Source of the DNA: Blasia pusilla
Lineage: Eukaryota > Marchantiophyta > Marchantiopsida > Blasiales
Direction: 5' to 3'
Assembly (NCBI GenBank): GCA_050084515.1
Contig: CM114271.1
Location: forward strand, 57,722,001 to 57,786,000
DNA: 64,000 nt
In this document: positions 58,663-64,000 of the stretch, one piece after another
Numbering within the stretch: position 1 is the first letter of the stretch
How the letters are laid out: each line of letters begins with the position of its first letter
Position numbers and translations under genes: made by a program
Notes under the pieces: model-generated
Database searches by the model: none
What the model was told of the DNA's origin: nothing
The model's input: the letters and a program-made list of their open reading frames with translations, nothing else

Positions 58663-61600
58663 CTATTCATCTTGACTATGTGAGCTACTATTTTGCTCCT
58701 TCTCATCCTCAGATGTAGGAGCCTCATACAATCCTTTATCTCCATCCTCTATACTGATGGTAGTGTAGTCCATATTCGCTAGTGCCATTTCTGCATCTGA
58801 TAGTTGTATTGCCCCAACCAGGGTTATGTCAGGAACTTCACTCTCTAGTTGTGTATGAGCATCAAACCCTCTAGGTTGCAAGCCATCATTTCTTGATAAG
58901 TCTACACCCTCCCCCACTACCCTTCTTGATCGTGCTTGTTTTTGCATAACAACTTTCCATCCTGGCCTATCTTCTACATCTCCATAAAATACTTGCTCTA
59001 CTTGGCTAGGAAAACAAAAGGTTCAGAATTCAAGGGTAGGAATTTTCTAAAGTTGGCTAGTAGGAAACCATTCTCATCATAAAGCATGTTGGGTTCTCGG
59101 GAGCCCCATGTAGATTGAACCCATTTTCCCCTCATCAAGATAAGGGGCTGCTCTAACCAGCCATAATCCATAACTAAAATATCAGACAAGAGGCCAACAT
59201 AAGGCATGCAATGGCTTCCTTTGACGGATGAGATTTAAAGATTGATGCAATCCCCGAATCAAAGGTTGTGTAATCACTTCCATCATCTACCCTAAAATGG
59301 TTTCCATAAGCTTTCATCTTTTTGTATGACAAGTAAAACCAAGAAGGTGGGACCAAAAATTTCACAACCATATCATAAATGGCATGGCCGGAAGCTTTCC
59401 ATTCTATAATCTTTGGACGGATCCAGTGAGAGAGTGTGGAATCCCCATTGCCCTCCTCTCTGAACTTTCTGCACAATAACCAACGATGACAAACTTCTAA
59501 AATCCAACACCCTCCATTAACTACAAAAGGTAGTTATTTCTTGCCTCGACAAATAATCTGATTCGATAGAAATAGAAAGGCTAGAAGGAAACTAGATGGA
59601 AAGAGTTTACATAACACTAGTACTTACTCCAACCATATTGTGAAACATTCACTATTGTGGAGCACATATGCACGTGCCACTTCAAGAATTTTAGAGCTCA
59701 TTTGACGCTTGGTCCCGACACCTTCTAACACCTCGCCAATAACTCCTTCGTCCTCGCTTGCATCCCAAACTCTTGTTCGTATGACATCATAGTTTTGCAT
59801 GTACTCGGTGATGAAACCAAGAGCTTCATCAAGTAGATATCCTTCGGCCATACAGCCTTTTGGTCTAGCACGTGATCTGACATAATTCTTCAATACACCC
59901 AAATATCTCTCCATAGGGTTCATCCATCGACATGGAACAGGGCCACAAATATCAAGCTCTTCAACCAAATGGACAAGGAGATGAGTCATCACATCAAAGA
60001 AGGAAGGGGGAAAGTGTATCTCCATGAGGCAAAGCGTGTGTCGCGACCCTCATGACCAAACAAGTGCCAAGCGGAACATCGGAACATTAGCGGGCTCACG
60101 CTAAGATGGTTTGCGCATTGGAGTTGTCTCAAAGAGGAGACAAGAGACGAGACGCGAGCGAGAAGTCGCGTTTCAGATGTGATGGTCGCAACTCAGAAAC
60201 CTGGACCAAACGCGGAATGAGACTTGAAAGAAGTCGAGTCTAGGAAGTGGGTTGCCAAAGGAAAGATCCGGATTTGGAACGCCACTTGCGTTTGAGAGTT
60301 TCCAACTCTATTTATGGCCATAACTTTTAGCGCTGAGATGCGTTTGGAGTAAATAAGAGTGTGTTGGAAAGCTTATGGAGAGCCGGTTCAAACGCACTAA
60401 AGATCGCTGCAAACGCATAAGCAGCGGCCGAAATACGACCCGAAAACGACTGTAAGTGGAGTCGGGTTGAGGGCCACAATGAAGGGCCCGAACCTCTTTT
60501 CCCAAAGGGGAGGGGTTATTGGAGAACCCCAGAAGTACTAGTAAGGGGGAAGGTCTCCGAGAGTGCTTGGAACCCAAACCCCACTTTGGGCGCCGCGGGG
60601 CGGCTCAAGGGCATGGAACGGAACGCGAGTTTGGGCGTTGGGTTGGAAAACCTGCACCAAGTCCATTGAGGCGATTTTAGACATCCCTCTTGGATTTCAC
60701 GCCGCGACTCAATTACTTGGGTCTCGGTTCGGAACTCACACGAGGACCGTTGAACAGTTGGGATCGCTAGGCGTGCAAGTGCCGTTTCAGATCCCTGGCC
60801 TAACCAAGAAGTCTGTTCCAAGTCTTGAAGGACTTGCCATGTGTTGGGAGCTAGGAACTAAGGAAGGTTGAGCTTGATGAGACGCCGAGTTTAGGACTCG
60901 GTGGGTTGGAACGCCGGTTGGCCAAACCCGACTAACGAGAGTGCGTGTTTGGGTGCAGATCGGCGATGAGTTCGTGACCTACTGAACGCACGCTTCCGCA
61001 ACACTAAAGATTGACATTCAAGGAGAGTAGGGGCGCGACAGCGTGGTAGAAACGTCTTCTTTTAAGGATTCAAAATCCTCAGGGTTGTATGTCTTAACAC
61101 AGAGGCATCGGAAAATTCTGGACATCCGCATGATAGTCATCCTGATTGGGATTTTCAGGAGTCCCCGCAAAAAGAATGGTAAGAGTTGTTGCATAAAAAT
61201 ATGATGGTCATGGGACTTAAGTGCACCCACATTCTTCCGTAGCAGATGTTTCTATAAAGCGCTAGCATAATTGCTAGGAACTTTTAGACTTTGTATCCTA
61301 GCGTCAAATATCTTAACCTCCTCAGGGGTAAGCTCCTAATCTGCCTTTGGTTTTAACTTGAAGGATGCTCTACTAGGATGAGCTTGAAGCCACAAGTGAC
61401 GTCTAATTCCCCTAACCTCCATGTCTTGCCTAACTTGAACTGAGTCCTTGTTTTTCATACCAAACAAGGTTTTCAACATATTGTCCTCAACATTTTTTTC
61501 ACAATGCATAATGTCAAGGGTATGACGGATCAATAAATCCTGAAAAATTATCAAGAAGGAATAATGTGAATTTCGGGTTCATCCATGCACTAAAAAAAGA

Positions 61601-63480
61601 AACTAGTAGGTGATCAAACCACCACAATTACCATAAGAAATGGAAAGTGTGGAAAAATGCAAACAACTTCAATAGGTTTTACTCACCTTCCAATAAGGCA
61701 GTTCAAATAGAATGTTCTTTCGTTGGACCCCATACACTTTGTAGGGATCAACCAGAACCTGCTCACCCCTCTTGTGCTTAGGTCTTGGCGTTTCATCAAA
61801 TATCTTCTTCATTTCAGCACATCTCAATATGTCATAACTGGTCACTCGCTTGGGCGTTGGATGATTTTCAATCTGTCGATTGAAAAGATGCGCAAATTGG
61901 ATCTTCTTGTAAGGATGATTCCTATCTTTATACCGTCGGTGGCCTTGAAATGTTGGCTTATGCAAAGGTTTAGAATAATATGAATCTACTTGTGGTCCAC
62001 ACACCACGCATGCCAGTTTTCCCTTGGTACATTGGCCAGAGACCACACCTAGCCCAGGATAGTCACTAATAGTCCATATGATCATGGCTCTAAGAAGGAA
62101 CTTATCTTGGCCTTCAGGAAGAGAACTATCATATGCAACAACTCCTTTCCAAAGTAGTTGAAACTCGTTTACAAGTGGAACTAAATACACATCTAAGTTA
62201 TGAGAAGACACTGACTCCATACCAAGAATGATCAAAGCCAATTGGAGAAAGAATTTCTTTGTACACAACCATGGTGGAAGATTGTAGTTCACCAAAATAA
62301 CGGGCCAAGTTGACCAAACTGAACTCTTGTCCCTAAAAGGATTTACTCCATCTAAAGCGAGCCCTAATCGACAGTTACGAGGTTCGTTCATGAACTCTGG
62401 CCACTGCTCATCTATATCTTTCCACTGTCGACAATCTCCAGCATGACGCACTTTACCATCGCTACTTTTGTTTTCTGATGTCCATTTCATTAGTTCAACT
62501 ATGGTCTTACATCTATACATACGTTTTAGCCGTGGAATAATTGGAAAGTGTCTGAGAACCTTTACATCAATCTTTGTTTTTCCTTGCACCTTATATCGAG
62601 AGGAGTTGCACTTTGAGCAATTCAACAAGTCCTTATGCTCTCCATTGAAGAGCATACAACCATTGGGACAACAATGAATTTGAATATTATTCAAACCCAA
62701 CTTATTGATCAATGTTTTGGCATCATAGTGGTTTCTAGGAACCACATTCTCATTGGGCATGACTTGCACTGCCATGAATTTTAGGATCTCATCCACAGCA
62801 ATATTTGAGATAAAATGAGTACCATATATGTTTAAGAACAACATGGTGAATGAAAGTTTGCTAGTTTTAGAACCCATAAATAAGGGTTGACAAGCATCCC
62901 TTAACACCTTAGACTGTGTAGCCCATTCCTCCTCACCACCTCCCCTTTCAGATTCGTCTAACCCCATCTCAAATGGCACTTGATCCTCATCTTCGATTCT
63001 AGCATCTAGTTGTATCTCTGTTGGTAGATCTTGGACTTGTCCCATGTCAAAGGTATTGAAAGCCTCGTTGATCATCCGATGGATATGTAACGTTTTGTCA
63101 ATTTCCAACGGTGGATCACTACATGACTGATTTAAATAAGTTATAACATCACTATGATCTAGAGTAACGTGATTATCACCATGGTGGCCTTCATTTGATT
63201 TCCACTCCTCATCTCATGAATCATAATCATCAGGATTTACCCAGATTTGTTTGGGAGGATATCTCTTATTTTTAATGAGGTGCTCTTCTACAATGTGTAC
63301 TAATCTCAATTTTCTCCTTTGGCTTCACTACACGGGCACCTTAGTTTCTTCAACCCAAGAACTCTTGCTGCTTCCTTCTCTCTACGCCAGATCTTTTCGT
63401 CATGGGAAGCGATCCTCCCAACATCACTTAGACTTCGCCTAGCTCTTTTAAATTGCCCCGTTCTCTGCATTCTAATAGAC
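58663..63480 (-). pseudogene. TNP2-type CACTA transposase, interrupted by a solo LTR
   Basis: The TNP2 transposase cuts the element ends. The N-terminal region reads RCPCSEAKGE near 63345, with a frameshift and a stop (near 63215). The long central frame, 63108-61687, contains HYDAKTLINKLGL, CCPNGCMLFNGEHKDLLNC, RHFPIIPRLKRMYRC and LALDGVNPFRD. An intron fits at 61686-61540 (AAG|GTGAGT to TTTTTCAG), followed by DLLIRHTLDIMHCEKNVE. The frame then reads to VSTTL at the LTR edge and resumes as EIHFPPSFFDVMTHLLVHLV and CRWMNPMERYLGVLKNYVR (60025-59627). After another intron, 59475-58663 contains VVKFLVPPSWFYLSYKKM, MDYGWLEQPLILMRG and the C-terminal VEQVFYGD-like block. Domain order matches TNP2 plus its usual DUF4218/DUF4216 tail. 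The protein is inactive because of the LTR, one frameshift and stops. Confidence 0.85.
60039..61040. mobile_element. Solo LTR (1,002 bp) inserted in the TNP2 gene
   Basis: It begins TGTCGCGACC and ends GGGGCGCGACA, i.e. TG...CA with a 7-bp terminal palindrome pair (TGTCGCG/CGCGACA). It is flanked by the 5-bp direct repeat GCGTG at 60034-60038 and 61041-61045. No internal gag or pol sequence is present. Coding frame of TNP2 is continuous across the junction if the LTR and one GCGTG are ignored. A single LTR with intact target duplication is the product of recombination between two LTRs. Confidence 0.92.
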
Positions 63481-64000
63481 CAAACAATATGTGTGAAAAT
63501 GGGCTACATAACATAGAACTCTCCTTCATTCACTTCTATTAATTATGTGTTCTAACGCGTGATAGGAGTTCACGTCACATCCATGTTCTATCAATAGTCT
63601 AAGAAGATATCAACCAAAATATATCACTAAGATTTCTTCTCTTTAGGTACTTACTGGTCAAATCACTAATTACAACAAAGTATTGATTCTCCTCGCCTCC
63701 CCTATTCAAAGATTGTTGCTATCACATGCATCACGGATCCAAAAACCATCTTATAAGTAGAATGTGGAACATCATTTATAATATAGGTTAATCAAGTTGA
63801 GAGGCTGGCTTGAAGAGAAGGGACCTATGCTCCTACCTCATACGTCATGGAACTCTTCACCACACCATCTACTTTACATGATCCAGGTCTGATATTTATT
63901 TGGGCAGAGAATCTAGGCACCTGAATGTGTTGAACAATTCTGTTACCAACTTAGCAATATCAGCATATGCTCTTGCTCTATGTGTTACAAATGTTGTGCA
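63481..64000. other. Right edge, unassigned
   Basis: No gene recognised; likely 5' non-coding part of the CACTA element. No TAGTG terminus was seen. Confidence 0.35.

Larger units (their letters stand above)
53905..64000 (-). mobile_element. CACTA (En/Spm) transposon, continuing past the window
   Basis: The left terminus is CACTAGAAGG at 53905. Tandem subterminal repeats occupy about 54250-54620. TNPA-like exons (54960-58170) and TNP2 transposase (59000-63480) both read on the minus strand, the usual CACTA layout. The other CACTA terminus (TAGTG) was not found before 64000, so the element probably extends beyond. It carries a nested solo LTR at 60039-61040. A 3-bp target duplication cannot be tested without the right end. 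Confidence 0.8.

Noticed and set aside
1-64000. tRNA, rRNA and CRISPR arrays
   Set aside because: No tRNA-like A/B boxes, rRNA segments or regularly spaced direct repeats with unique spacers were noticed by eye; a covariance-model scan was not possible.

Overview
The window looks like nuclear DNA of a land plant, and the transposon types make a non-flowering lineage (bryophyte, lycophyte or fern) plausible; the species cannot be named from the sequence. Introns are short GT-AG introns. The plant families present are a full ABCB transporter gene, an SBT2-type subtilase and a SWIM/MULE-type transposase. Most of the remaining DNA is nested, decayed transposons.

Layout. 1-466 (minus): two exons of an SBT2-like subtilisin protease running off the left edge. 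About 2.0-6.2 kb (plus): exon-like pieces of an unrecognised, stop-bearing gene or element, containing two adjacent perfect hairpins at 3.6 kb. 7.3-10.1 kb (minus): an intron-containing Mutator-like transposase with three in-frame stops. 11.86-19.54 kb (minus): the one clearly intact gene, a 12-exon, 1,344-residue ABCB transporter whose splice phases all agree. 20-35 kb: AT-rich repeats with two LINE fragments, a PIF/Harbinger transposase relic, small Helitrons (one split by a hAT-type element) and microsatellites. About 37.5-39.4 kb (minus): exon-like sequence of an unidentified gene, followed by a third LINE tail. 40.4-44.2 kb: CACTA-like termini, duplicated segments and a truncated Copia element.

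The centrepiece is 44.2-53.9 kb: a decayed Ty3/Gypsy retrotransposon on the plus strand. Its order is leader with a palindromic minisatellite, gag with zinc knuckle, aspartic protease, a complete C5-cytosine DNA methyltransferase domain (motifs I, IV, VI, VIII, IX and X all recognisable), reverse transcriptase, RNase H, integrase, and a C-terminal C4HC3 PHD finger. A DNA-methylation writer and a possible chromatin reader are thus both part of the pol region. The copy is dead: it has many stops, several frameshifts, and changes in the zinc knuckle, protease and integrase catalytic residues.

53.9-64 kb (minus) is a CACTA/En-Spm element with subterminal repeats, TNPA-like exons and a TNP2 transposase. 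Its TNP2 reading frame is interrupted by a 1,002-bp solo LTR with a 5-bp target duplication; at the junction the frame is continuous if the LTR is ignored. This element apparently sits in the 3' end of the Gypsy, whose 3' LTR is not seen in the window.
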